Below, piece after piece: positions 1 to 6,561 of a stretch of DNA of 12,709 bases; position 1 is the first letter of the stretch; every line of letters starts with the position of its first letter. The translations under genes and the position numbers were made by a program. Location of the stretch: positions 1-12,709 of the forward strand of contig JAQXNQ010000432.1 of assembly GCA_029098085.1 (NCBI GenBank), given 5' to 3'. This DNA is from Oscillospiraceae bacterium (lineage in GTDB: Bacteria; Bacillota; Clostridia; Oscillospirales; Ruminococcaceae). Below the pieces are notes generated by a model, which saw only the letters and a program-made list of their open reading frames with translations, did not search any database and was not told where the DNA came from.

Positions 1-127
1 CCAGATTGCCATTGCCGCTTCTCTTGGCTTGAGAAAGGTCGGCGACGTTTCGGTTCAGCCCGATAACGAAGCCACCAGAGGCAAGGTGTTTAAGATTTCT
101 CACCTCGTCGAGGTTACCGAGAACTAA
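1..127 (+). CDS. rpmD: 50S ribosomal protein L30, C-terminal part
   Basis: This is the 3' end of a gene that starts before the window, read in the frame beginning at base 2. About 41 residues remain of a protein usually near 60. The visible sequence contains SLGLRKVGD and ends ISHLVEVTEN, the typical bacterial L30 C-terminus (LGLRK, then TRGK, then an ISHLxxV ending). L30 is a small protein of the large ribosomal subunit. It sits directly upstream of rplO, as in the spc operon of most bacteria, which supports the call. The stop codon is followed after three bases by the Shine-Dalgarno sequence of rplO. Confidence 0.95.
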   Translation, partial: QIAIAASLGLRKVGDVSVQPDNEATRGKVFKISHLVEVTEN

Positions 128-146
128 TCAAGGAGGTGCGATTACC

Positions 147-593
147 ATGAAACTGCATGAATTAGCGCCGGCTCCCGGCTCCACCAAAGAGCATTTCCGC
201 GTTGGCAGAGGCCACGGCTCCGGCAACGGCAAAACAGCAGGCAAGGGCCATAAGGGCCAGAACGCCCGTTCCGGCGGCGGTGTAAGACCCGGCTTCGAGG
301 GCGGCCAGATGCCTCTGTACAGACGCCTTCCCAAGAGAGGCTTCAACAACTACAACTTCGCCACCAAGTATGCGATTGTCAACCTGTCCGATCTTGAGAA
401 GAAATTCGAGGACGGCGCGGTTATCGATACCGAAGCCATGATTCAGTGCGGCCTGGTGAACAACCAGTACGCCGGTATCAAAGTCCTGGGCGATGGTGAA
501 CTGACCAAGAAGTTCACTGTGAAAGCGGCTGCTTTCTCCAAGTCTGCCACCGAAAAGATCGAAGCAGCAGGAGGAAAGGCCGAGGTGATGTAA
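147..593 (+). CDS. rplO: 50S ribosomal protein L15
   Basis: L15 is a large-subunit protein that binds 23S rRNA and takes part in late subunit assembly. The 148-residue product has the usual family length. It starts MKLHELAPAPGS, followed by the basic, glycine-rich extension (residues about 18-52) that threads into rRNA, with the GRGHGSGNGKTAGKGHKGQ and GFEGGQMPLYRRLPKRGF segments diagnostic of L15. A globular C-terminal half follows, ending in an AAGGKAEV-type tail. The ATG at 147 is preceded by a strong AGGAGGTG at 131-138. It lies between rpmD and secY, the canonical spc order, and only one base separates its stop from the secY start. Confidence 0.98.
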   Translation: MKLHELAPAPGSTKEHFRVGRGHGSGNGKTAGKGHKGQNARSGGGVRPGFEGGQMPLYRRLPKRGFNNYNFATKYAIVNLSDLEKKFEDGAVIDTEAMIQCGLVNNQYAGIKVLGDGELTKKFTVKAAAFSKSATEKIEAAGGKAEVM

Positions 594-594
594 G

Positions 595-1890
595 GTGTTT
601 CAGACCTGGAGAAATATTTTCAAACAGGAAGATCTTCGCAAAAGGATCATTTACACCCTCATCATTCTGATTATCTATCGGCTCGGCTCCGCCCTGACCG
701 TTCCCTTCCTGGATCCCTCTGCTCTGCAGAGTATGGTGGGCGGCGGCGCGGACTTCCTCAGCTACCTGAACATCATGACCGGCGGCGCTCTGGAAAAGGC
801 TACGATCTTTGCCATGTCCATCACGCCGTATATCAACGCCTCGATCATCATCCAGCTGCTGACCATCGCCCTGCCTCCTCTGGAGCGCTTGGCGAAGGAA
901 GGCGGCGAGGGCCGCAAAAAGCTCAACGCCATCACCCGGTACACAACCCTGGGTCTGGCGCTGGTGCAGGCCACGGCGTTCTACTTCGTTCTCCGGAACA
1001 ACGGCGGCATCCTGGAGTACACCACCGGCTTCTCCGGCGTGTTCTCCGCCATCGTGATCATCGGCTGCTTCACGGCCGGCACCTGCGTGGTTGTCTGGCT
1101 GGGTGACAAGATCACCGAAAAGGGCATCGGCAACGGCATCTCCATCATCCTGTTCGCCGGTATCCTGTCCCGCGGCCCCGATGCGTTCCAGACCCTGATC
1201 GCCTGGTGGCAGATGGGCAGCAGCGAAGCGAAGTACTACTTCCTGGTTCCCGCCATCATCATCATCTTTGCCGCCATGATCGCTTTCATCGTCTTCATGA
1301 CCAATGCGGAGAGACGGATTCCCGTCACCTACGCCAAGAGAGTGGTCGGCCGGAAGATGTACGGCGGCCAGAACACCCACATTCCGATCAAGGTCAACAT
1401 GACCGGCGTCATGCCCATCATCTTTGCCATGTCCTTTATGCAGCTTCCCAACATGCTGGGAACCTTCATCAAGGTGAAGACGGGCGGCTTCTGGGAGGGC
1501 TTCTTCAAGCTGTTCCGGTATGACAACCCCTTCTATGGCATTCTGTACTTCCTGCTGATCCTCGGCTTCAACTACTTCTATACTGCCGTGCAGTATAACC
1601 CGGTTGAGATCGCCAACGGACTGCGCAAGAACAACGGCGCCATCCCCGGTATCCGTCCCGGCAAGCCCACTGTGGACTTCCTGACCAAGGTGATTTCCAA
1701 GATCACCCTGCTGGGCGCGCTTTTCCTGGGCCTGATCGCTGTGTTCCCCATCATCTTCTCCGCTCTGACCAAGGCTAACGTTTCTCTGGGTGGTACCTCC
1801 ATCCTGATTATCGTCGGCGTTGCGCTGGAGACCATGCGGACTCTGGAATCTCAGCTGACCATGCGTCATCACAAGGGATTCCTGGAATAA
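595..1890 (+). CDS. secY: Preprotein translocase channel subunit SecY
   Basis: SecY forms the membrane channel of the Sec translocase, with SecE and SecG, for export and membrane insertion of proteins. The 431-residue product has family length and about ten hydrophobic helices. The start MFQTWRNIFKQEDLRKRIIYT is the usual cytoplasmic N-terminus and first helix. Other hallmarks are MSITPYINASIIIQLL, the EKGIGNGISI segment, the basic cytoplasmic loop NAERRIPVTYAKR (tip loop that contacts SecA or the ribosome), and a C-terminal MRTLESQLTMRHHKGF tail. The start is GTG at 595, one base after the rplO stop. GAGGTG at 582-587, inside the rplO end, can serve as ribosome binding site, so translation is probably coupled to rplO. 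Confidence 0.98.
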   Translation: MFQTWRNIFKQEDLRKRIIYTLIILIIYRLGSALTVPFLDPSALQSMVGGGADFLSYLNIMTGGALEKATIFAMSITPYINASIIIQLLTIALPPLERLAKEGGEGRKKLNAITRYTTLGLALVQATAFYFVLRNNGGILEYTTGFSGVFSAIVIIGCFTAGTCVVVWLGDKITEKGIGNGISIILFAGILSRGPDAFQTLIAWWQMGSSEAKYYFLVPAIIIIFAAMIAFIVFMTNAERRIPVTYAKRVVGRKMYGGQNTHIPIKVNMTGVMPIIFAMSFMQLPNMLGTFIKVKTGGFWEGFFKLFRYDNPFYGILYFLLILGFNYFYTAVQYNPVEIANGLRKNNGAIPGIRPGKPTVDFLTKVISKITLLGALFLGLIAVFPIIFSALTKANVSLGGTSILIIVGVALETMRTLESQLTMRHHKGFLE

Positions 1891-1929
1891 TCAACGGAAA
1901 TCGCCATTTTCAGAAAGGAAGGGACTCAT

Positions 1930-2562
1930 ATGAATCTGATTTTATTGGGCGCCCCCGGCGCAGGCAAAGGCACACAGGCCGAAGTGATCTGCAGTACACT
2001 GAACATTCCCGCGATTTCCACCGGCAACATTCTCAGAGAGGCCATTAAAAACGGCACTGCTCTGGGAATGGAGGCCAAGACCTATATGGATGGCGGCAAG
2101 CTGGTCCCCGACGAGATTGTCATCAACATCCTGAAAGAACGGCTTTCGGCAGACGACTGCCAGAACGGCTTCATCCTGGACGGCTTCCCCAGAACGGTGC
2201 CCCAGGCTGAAGCGCTGGACAAAATGGGCGTTGTGATCGACAAGGTGGTCGACCTGGAGGTCGCCGACGAGAAGATCATGCAGCGTCTGTCCGGCAGGAG
2301 AGTCTGCGAGAGCTGCGGCGCTTCCTATCATTTGGATTACAAACCCTCCAAGGTCGAGGGCGTCTGCGACAAGTGCGGCGGCAAAACCGTTCAGCGCAAG
2401 GACGATCATCCTGACACCATCAAAGAGCGTTTGCAGGTCTATCATGATCAGACCGAGCCGCTGAAGGACTACTACCACAGGACCGGCAAGCTGGTCGTGG
2501 TGGAGGGCCAGGAGGAAGTGGCGGACACCACCGCCCTGACTCTGAAAGCGCTGGAGGCATAA
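1930..2562 (+). CDS. adk: Adenylate kinase, zinc-lid type
   Basis: Adenylate kinase interconverts ATP plus AMP with two ADP in the cytoplasm. The 210-residue product begins with the P-loop GAPGAGKGT (residues 7-15). The AMP-binding region includes STGNILR, and the DGFPRT motif is at 84-89. The lid domain (about 120-160) carries Cys126, Cys129, Cys146 and Cys149 in two CxxC pairs, the zinc-binding form common in Gram-positive bacteria. The ATG at 1930 follows AAAGGAAGG, and the 39-bp gap after secY holds no other obvious signal. The position between secY and map is classical for Firmicutes and places nucleotide balance under the ribosomal operon promoter. The stop is five bases before the map start. 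Confidence 0.98.
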   Translation: MNLILLGAPGAGKGTQAEVICSTLNIPAISTGNILREAIKNGTALGMEAKTYMDGGKLVPDEIVINILKERLSADDCQNGFILDGFPRTVPQAEALDKMGVVIDKVVDLEVADEKIMQRLSGRRVCESCGASYHLDYKPSKVEGVCDKCGGKTVQRKDDHPDTIKERLQVYHDQTEPLKDYYHRTGKLVVVEGQEEVADTTALTLKALEA

Positions 2563-2567
2563 GTTCC

Positions 2568-3317
2568 ATGATCGTTTTGAAAACCCAGTCCGAGCTGCAC
2601 GCTATGCTCAGACCCTGCAGGATCTCCGCCGACGCCCTCAATGTGGCGGAGGAGCTGATCCGCCCGGGCATTACCACGAAGGAAATCGACAAGGCCATGC
2701 ACGATTACATCGTCAGATGCGGCGCCAAGCCCTCTTTCCTGGGGCTGTACGGCTTCCCTGCATCGGCCTGCATCTCGGTGAACGATGTGGTTATCCACGG
2801 CATCCCCGATGGGTACCGGCTGGTGCACGGCGACATCGTCAGCATTGACGTCGGCGCTTACTGCGACGGGTTCCACGGAGACAACGCCTACACCTTCATT
2901 GTGGGCGATACCTCCGAGGAGAACAAGAAGCTGCTTCAGGAAACCGAAGCGGCCCTTTACAAAGGCATTGAACAGGCGGTGGTGGGAAACCGCATCGGCG
3001 ATATCTCCCATGCCATTGAAACCCATGTGTCCCAATTTGGCTACGGGATCGTCCGCAAGTTTGTCGGCCACGGCGTCGGCAAGGCGCTGCATGAGGATCC
3101 CGAGGTGCCGAACTTCGGCAGAGCAGGCCACGGGCCCCGCCTGGTGGAGGGAATGACCATCGCCATTGAGCCGATGATCACTCTGAAGGGGGACGGCGTT
3201 CGGGTCATGCCCGACGGCTGGACCACTAAAACCGTGACGGGTGCGGCTGCGGCCCACTTTGAACACACCATTGCCATCACATCCAACGGCCCTCAGATTC
3301 TGACCAAAAGGAAATAA
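2568..3317 (+). CDS. map: Type I methionine aminopeptidase
   Basis: The enzyme removes the initiator methionine from nascent proteins with small second residues. It is a metal-dependent pita-bread-fold hydrolase. The 249-residue product has all expected metal and catalytic residues: His77 (in VIHGIP), Asp94 (in SIDVG), Asp105 (in HGDNAYTF), His168 (in GHGVGKALHEDP), Glu201 (in IEPM) and Glu232 (in HFEHT). There is no N-terminal zinc-finger or SEC-C extension, so it is the short type I form. The ATG at 2568 comes five bases after the adk stop, with GGAGG at 2553-2557 in the end of adk, which suggests translational coupling. It lies directly before the KOW gene and infA, as in Bacillus and Clostridia. 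Confidence 0.97.
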   Translation: MIVLKTQSELHAMLRPCRISADALNVAEELIRPGITTKEIDKAMHDYIVRCGAKPSFLGLYGFPASACISVNDVVIHGIPDGYRLVHGDIVSIDVGAYCDGFHGDNAYTFIVGDTSEENKKLLQETEAALYKGIEQAVVGNRIGDISHAIETHVSQFGYGIVRKFVGHGVGKALHEDPEVPNFGRAGHGPRLVEGMTIAIEPMITLKGDGVRVMPDGWTTKTVTGAAAAHFEHTIAITSNGPQILTKRK

Positions 3318-3325
3318 GGAGCGGT

Positions 3326-3613
3326 ATGGAATTGAAACCAGGCATGGTAGTGGAGAACAGAAGCGGCCATGACAGAGGCTTCTTCGCCGTAACGAAACTG
3401 GAAGGCGGCTATGCATATATTGCCAACGGCCGGTCAAGATTACTGGAAAAACCGAAGAAGAAAAATCCAAAGCACCTTTCCCCTACGGGAACCGTGCTGG
3501 ACATGGAAAGCATAACCACTGACAAGAAGCTCAGGGCGGCGCTCTGGCCGATGAACTTCGGCCCGGACGGTGCGGCAGCCTTGCAGAGGAGGGATTCTCT
3601 TGGCAAAAGATGA
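3326..3613 (+). CDS. Small KOW-domain RNA-binding protein
   Basis: This 95-residue basic protein has an N-terminal KOW-like segment (about residues 4-34, PGMVVENRSGHDRGFFAVTK) like those in the L14e/L6e/L27e and NusG-type RNA-binding proteins. A lysine-rich stretch follows (about 42-48, KPKKKNPK). The C-terminal 35 residues show no recognised motif. Genes of this kind sit between map and infA in many Firmicutes (I believe the Bacillus subtilis equivalent is ybzG). The role is not established, and a ribosome or rRNA-binding job is inferred from motif and place. AAGGAG at 3316-3321 overlaps the map stop. The end overlaps the infA start by 14 bases, so the two are probably translated in a coupled way. 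Confidence 0.85.
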   Translation: MELKPGMVVENRSGHDRGFFAVTKLEGGYAYIANGRSRLLEKPKKKNPKHLSPTGTVLDMESITTDKKLRAALWPMNFGPDGAAALQRRDSLGKR

Positions 3614-3821
3614 CGTGATTGAGATCGAGGGTGCAGTCGTCGTTGACGCTCTTCCCAATGCCACCTTCAAGGTGGAACTTCCCAACGGACACACCATTAT
3701 GGCTCATATTTCCGGCAAGCTGCGGATGAACTTCATCCGGATTCTGCCCGGCGATAAGGTGACTGTCGAAATGTCGCCGTACGATTTGACCAAGGGACGC
3801 ATCACCTGGCGTTCCAAATAG
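3600..3821 (+). CDS. infA: Translation initiation factor IF-1 (TTG start)
   Basis: IF-1 binds the ribosomal A site with IF-2 and IF-3 during initiation. From the TTG at 3600 the product is 73 residues, beginning with Met (TTG), AKDDVIEIEG and ending GRITWRSK, which matches the normal IF-1 length of about 72. It is one S1-like OB fold with the hallmark HISGKLRMNFIRILPGDKV. An ATG lies 30 bases upstream in frame (3570), but it would add ten atypical residues and overlap the Shine-Dalgarno. AGGAGGG at 3587-3593 is spaced six bases from the TTG, which fixes the start. The gene overlaps the upstream KOW gene by 14 bases in another frame. The TTG start may tune IF-1 output. Confidence 0.96.
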   Translation: MAKDDVIEIEGAVVVDALPNATFKVELPNGHTIMAHISGKLRMNFIRILPGDKVTVEMSPYDLTKGRITWRSK

Positions 3822-3845
3822 CAACAACACGAGGAGGTATTTCAG

Positions 3846-3959
3846 ATGAAAGTAAGACCTTCGGTGAAACCCATGTGCGAGAAGTGCAAGGTTATCAAGC
3901 GCAAAGGCAAAGTAATGATCATCTGCGACAACCCCAAGCACAAGCAGCGTCAGGGTTGA
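3846..3959 (+). CDS. rpmJ: 50S ribosomal protein L36, zinc-binding form
   Basis: This is the smallest large-subunit protein, 37 residues here, running from MKVRPSVKPMCEKCK to the end HKQRQG. Cys11, Cys14, Cys27 and His32 form the zinc-ribbon ligand set of the C+ type of L36. Bacteria often carry a Cys-free paralogue elsewhere for zinc-poor growth; none is visible here. The ATG at 3846 is preceded by GAGGAGGT at 3831-3838. It follows infA by 24 bases, the normal position at the spc/alpha junction. A 96-bp gap containing two hairpins separates it from rpsM. Confidence 0.97.
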   Translation: MKVRPSVKPMCEKCKVIKRKGKVMIICDNPKHKQRQG

Positions 3960-4055
3960 TCCGGCGGGGCACTCCCCAACGGAAGATGAAAGCGACAACA
4001 AAACTTTTGAACATTGCGGACCGCGACGACGCTCCGCATTTGGAGGTGCAAGTTA
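3960..4055 (+). promoter_or_regulatory. Leader with two hairpins before rpsM
   Basis: The 96-bp gap between rpmJ and rpsM is the largest but one in the ribosomal block. Hairpin 1 pairs TCCG (3960-3963) with CGGA (3980-3983) and GGGG (3966-3969) with CCCC (3974-3977) around a CACT loop. Hairpin 2 pairs TGCGGA (4015-4020) with TCCGCA (4033-4038) and, after a CC bulge, GCG (4023-4025) with CGC (4030-4032). It ends four bases before the GGAGGTG Shine-Dalgarno (4042-4048). No T tract follows either, so they are not terminators. In Escherichia coli, S4 represses this operon at the rpsM leader. A similar role here is inference. Confidence 0.4.
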
Positions 4056-4424
4056 ATGGCTCGTATCGCTGGTGTTGATTTACCCAGAGAAAAGCGAATC
4101 GAAATCGGCCTGACCTATGTCTATGGCATCGGCCGCAAATCCGCGAACGATATTCTTGCCGCTACCGGCATCGATCCCGACATCAGAGTCAAGGACCTGA
4201 CCGAGGATGACGCCACCAAGCTGCGTGAATATATCGACAAACACTATGTGGTTGAGGGCGACCTGAGAAGAGACGTGGCCCTGAACATCAAGAGACTGGT
4301 TGAAATCGGCTGCTACCGCGGCGTTCGGCACAGAAAGGGCCTGCCTGTCAGAGGCCAGAGAACCAAGACCAATGCCCGTACCCGCAAGGGCCCGAAGAAG
4401 ACCATCGCCAACAAGAAGAAATAA
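4056..4424 (+). CDS. rpsM: 30S ribosomal protein S13
   Basis: S13 lies in the head of the small subunit and forms bridges to the large subunit and contacts with P-site tRNA. The product is 122 residues, from MARIAGVDLPREKRIEIGL to the basic tail KKTIANKKK. It carries the helix-two-turns-helix segment TYVYGIGRKSANDILAATGI and the GCYRGVRHRKGLPVRGQRTKTNARTRKG block, which is diagnostic. The ATG at 4056 is chosen over an in-frame ATG at 4014, because GGAGGTG (4042-4048) is well spaced from it and the family always begins MARIAGV. The gene opens the alpha operon order rpsM, rpsK, rpsD, rpoA, rplQ. Confidence 0.98.
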   Translation: MARIAGVDLPREKRIEIGLTYVYGIGRKSANDILAATGIDPDIRVKDLTEDDATKLREYIDKHYVVEGDLRRDVALNIKRLVEIGCYRGVRHRKGLPVRGQRTKTNARTRKGPKKTIANKKK

Positions 4425-4445
4425 CCCAGGGAGGGATACTGAAAC

Positions 4446-4847
4446 ATGGCAAAGGTTACTGCTAAGAAAACCAATGTTCGCAGACGCCGCGAACGTAAAA
4501 ACATCGAGCGTGGTGCCGTTCATATCCAGTCCACCTTCAATAACACCATCGTCACCATCACCGACACCCAGGGCAACGCCATTTCCTGGGCCAGCGCTGG
4601 CGAGATGGGCTTCAAGGGTTCCAAGAAATCCACTCCCTTCGCCGCTCAGACTGCTGCTGAGACTGCCGCCAAAGCCGCTATGGAGCATGGCCTGAAGACC
4701 GTTGAGGTCTATGTCAAGGGCCCCGGTTCCGGACGTGAGGCTGCCATCAGAGCGCTGCAGGCTGCCGGTCTGGAAGTGCGGATGATCAAAGACGTGACGC
4801 CGATCCCCCACAACGGCTGCCGTCCCCCCAAGAGAAGACGCGTATAA
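4446..4847 (+). CDS. rpsK: 30S ribosomal protein S11
   Basis: S11 is in the platform of the small subunit, near the mRNA exit and the Shine-Dalgarno helix. The 133-residue product has a lysine- and arginine-rich N-terminal tail (MAKVTAKKTNVRRRRERK). After it comes the family core with VHIQSTFNNTIVTITD, ISWASAGEMGFKGSKKSTPFAAQ and VKGPGSGREAAIRAL, and the C-terminal DVTPIPHNGCRPPKRRRV. Length and motifs are those of a standard S11. The ATG at 4446 follows a GGGAGG-type ribosome binding site (4429-4434). The gap to rpsM is 21 bases and to rpsD 20 bases, consistent with one transcript. Confidence 0.98.
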   Translation: MAKVTAKKTNVRRRRERKNIERGAVHIQSTFNNTIVTITDTQGNAISWASAGEMGFKGSKKSTPFAAQTAAETAAKAAMEHGLKTVEVYVKGPGSGREAAIRALQAAGLEVRMIKDVTPIPHNGCRPPKRRRV

Positions 4848-4867
4848 GTTTTAGGAGGTGCAATCAA

Positions 4868-5494
4868 ATGGCAAGATATACCGGTGCGGTATGCAGAATG
4901 TGCCGCCGCGAAGGACAGAAGCTGTTCCTCAAGGGCGCTAAATGCTATTCCGAGCACTGCCCCTTCGTCGCGAGAGGCTATGCTCCCGGCCAGCACGGCC
5001 AGAACCGCAAGAAAGTTTCTGAATACGGCATGCAGCTGAGAGCCAAGCAGACCGCGAAGCGCTACTACGGCGTGCTGGAGAGCCAGTTCCATCATTATTT
5101 TGAGCTGGCCGAGAGAAAGCCCGGCATGACCGGTGAGAACCTGCTGAGAATTCTGGAATGCCGTCTGGACAATGTGGTGTACAGAATGGGCATGGCCAAC
5201 TCCAGAGCTGAAGCCCGTCAGCTGGTTCGTCATAACCACTTCAAGCTCAATGGCGCCAAGGTCAACATCCCCTCCCTGATTGTCAAGGAAGGCGACGTGA
5301 TCACCCTCAGCGAAGGCAGCCGCCAGAGCGAGAAATTCAAGGCGATCGACGAGGCCTGCGGTTCCAGACCTGTTCCCATCTGGCTGGATATGAACAGAGA
5401 GACCTATACCGCCAAAGTCCTCCGCCTGCCCAACCGCGACGACATTGACCTGGATGTCCAGGAACACCTGATCGTCGAGCTGTACTCCAAGTAA
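4868..5494 (+). CDS. rpsD: 30S ribosomal protein S4, zinc-binding form
   Basis: S4 is a primary 16S rRNA-binding protein that nucleates body assembly. In several bacteria it also represses translation of its own operon. The 208-residue product carries Cys9, Cys12, Cys26 and Cys31 near the N-terminus, the C+ form with a zinc site. The S4 RNA-binding domain covers about residues 95-160 (RLDNVVYRMGMANSRAEARQLVRHNHFKLNG), and the C-terminus is the usual HLIVELYSK. AGGAGGTG at 4853-4860 precedes the ATG. In Bacillus subtilis rpsD is outside this operon. Here it keeps the alpha-operon place, as in Clostridia and Proteobacteria, so S4 feedback on neighbours is plausible. Confidence 0.98.
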   Translation: MARYTGAVCRMCRREGQKLFLKGAKCYSEHCPFVARGYAPGQHGQNRKKVSEYGMQLRAKQTAKRYYGVLESQFHHYFELAERKPGMTGENLLRILECRLDNVVYRMGMANSRAEARQLVRHNHFKLNGAKVNIPSLIVKEGDVITLSEGSRQSEKFKAIDEACGSRPVPIWLDMNRETYTAKVLRLPNRDDIDLDVQEHLIVELYSK

Positions 5495-5526
5495 TGGTTG
5501 ATGGTTCAGCAAGGGAGTGCGACAGC

Positions 5527-5557
5527 TGCAGTCCGGGCGCTCTGCGCCTTGACTGTA
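5527..5557 (+). promoter_or_regulatory. Strong hairpin between rpsD and rpoA
   Basis: Bases 5527-5540 pair with 5544-5557 around a TCT loop. The stem has 13 pairs (two of them G-T) and a single C/T mismatch at 5534/5550. It is the main structure in the 91-bp gap between the rpsD stop and the rpoA start. The bases after it (ACGATTTTACTG) do not make a proper terminator T tract, so full termination is unlikely. An RNase processing site, a mild attenuator or a protein-binding site are all possible. The rpoA Shine-Dalgarno (5573-5579) lies 15 bases downstream. Confidence 0.5.
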
Positions 5558-5585
5558 ACGATTTTACTGCCTAGGAGGGTTATGA

Positions 5586-6536
5586 ATGATTGAGATTGAA
5601 CGGCCCGTCATTGAAACGGCCGAGATAAAATCCGATGGTACCTACGGACGGTTTGTATTGGAGCCCCTCGAACGCGGTTATGGCACAACGCTGGGCAACA
5701 GTCTCAGACGCGTGCTGCTCTCTTCACTTCCCGGCGTAGCAGTCACATCAATCAAGATCGACGGCGTTCAGCATGAGTTTTCGACCATTCCCGGTGTGAA
5801 GGAGGATGTCACTGAGATCGTCCTGAACATGAAGGGCCTGATCGCCAAGATTCATGGTGAAGCTCCCAAGACCATCCGTATCGAAGCCGAAGGCGAATGC
5901 GAAGTCACCGCCGGTGACATCAAGGTCGACTCCGAGGTGGAGATCCTGGATCCCGGGATGCACATCGCGACTCTGGGCGCGGGCGCCAAGCTGTACATGG
6001 AAATCGTCATTGACAAGGGCCGTGGCTATGTGCCCAGCGAGCGCAACAAGCAGAAGATCGCCAATGTCATCGGCGCCATCCCCGTGGACAGCATCTACAC
6101 CCCTGTGCTCAAGGTGAACTATACGGTCGAAAACACCCGTGTGGGACAGATTACCGACTACGACAAACTGACTCTTGAAGTCTGGACAGATGGAACCATC
6201 TCGGCCAAGGAAGCAGTTTCTCTTGGAGCCAAGGTTCTCACAGAGCATCTTAATCTGTTTGTAGATTTGTCGGACGAAGTTTATGTGAACGAAATCATGG
6301 TCGACAAGGACGACAAGGGCAAGGAAAAAGTCCTGGAGATGACCATTGAGGAGCTTGACTTGTCTGTTCGTTCCTTCAACTGTCTGAAGCGCGCCGGTAT
6401 CAACACGGTGGAAGATTTGATCAGCAAGTCCGAGGAAGAGATGATGAAAGTCAGAAACCTCGGCAGAAAATCGCTTGAAGAGGTCATGGCGAAGCTGGAT
6501 GCCCTCGGCTTCAGCCTGACCCCCGACGACGAATAA
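5586..6536 (+). CDS. rpoA: DNA-directed RNA polymerase subunit alpha
   Basis: The alpha subunit dimerises to start RNA polymerase assembly and contacts activators and UP elements. The product is 316 residues, a normal length. The N-terminal domain (about 1-230) includes GRFVLEPLERGYGTTLGNSLRRVLLSSLPG, the dimer and beta-contact region. After an acidic linker (about 230-245), the C-terminal domain has the two helix-hairpin-helix segments ELDLSVRSFNCLKRAGINTVEDL and MMKVRNLGRKSLEEV that bind DNA. The ATG at 5586 has AGGAGGG at 5573-5579, spaced six bases. Another ATG four bases upstream (5582) opens only a three-codon frame. The gene follows rpsD and precedes rplQ by 25 bases. Confidence 0.98.
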   Translation: MIEIERPVIETAEIKSDGTYGRFVLEPLERGYGTTLGNSLRRVLLSSLPGVAVTSIKIDGVQHEFSTIPGVKEDVTEIVLNMKGLIAKIHGEAPKTIRIEAEGECEVTAGDIKVDSEVEILDPGMHIATLGAGAKLYMEIVIDKGRGYVPSERNKQKIANVIGAIPVDSIYTPVLKVNYTVENTRVGQITDYDKLTLEVWTDGTISAKEAVSLGAKVLTEHLNLFVDLSDEVYVNEIMVDKDDKGKEKVLEMTIEELDLSVRSFNCLKRAGINTVEDLISKSEEEMMKVRNLGRKSLEEVMAKLDALGFSLTPDDE

Positions 6537-6561
6537 ATCTCAAGGTAAGGAGTGAATTTCG

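Noticed and set aside
514..1872. Long open frame of 452 codons on the - strand opposite secY
   Set aside because: It is the antisense shadow of secY. The product is a run of His, Asp, Gln and Gly without any fold-like pattern, there is no ribosome binding site, and SecY is certain on the other strand.
3570..3599. Longer infA start at the ATG at 3570
   Set aside because: It would add ten residues not found in IF-1 and put the Shine-Dalgarno inside the coding region. The TTG at 3600 gives the family length and start.
4014..4055. Longer rpsM start at the ATG at 4014
   Set aside because: S13 proteins start MARIAGV. The strong Shine-Dalgarno at 4042-4048 points to 4056, and the extension would cross hairpin 2 of the leader.
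3986..4078. Small 30-codon frame starting MKATTKLLN between rpmJ and rpsM
   Set aside because: It has no well-spaced ribosome binding site, overlaps the rpsM start in another frame, and the product matches nothing I know.
5549..5578. Possible promoter before rpoA (TTGACT)
   Set aside because: The -35 is good, but at 17 bp the -10 position reads TAGGAG, which is the Shine-Dalgarno region. No acceptable -10 exists at normal spacing.
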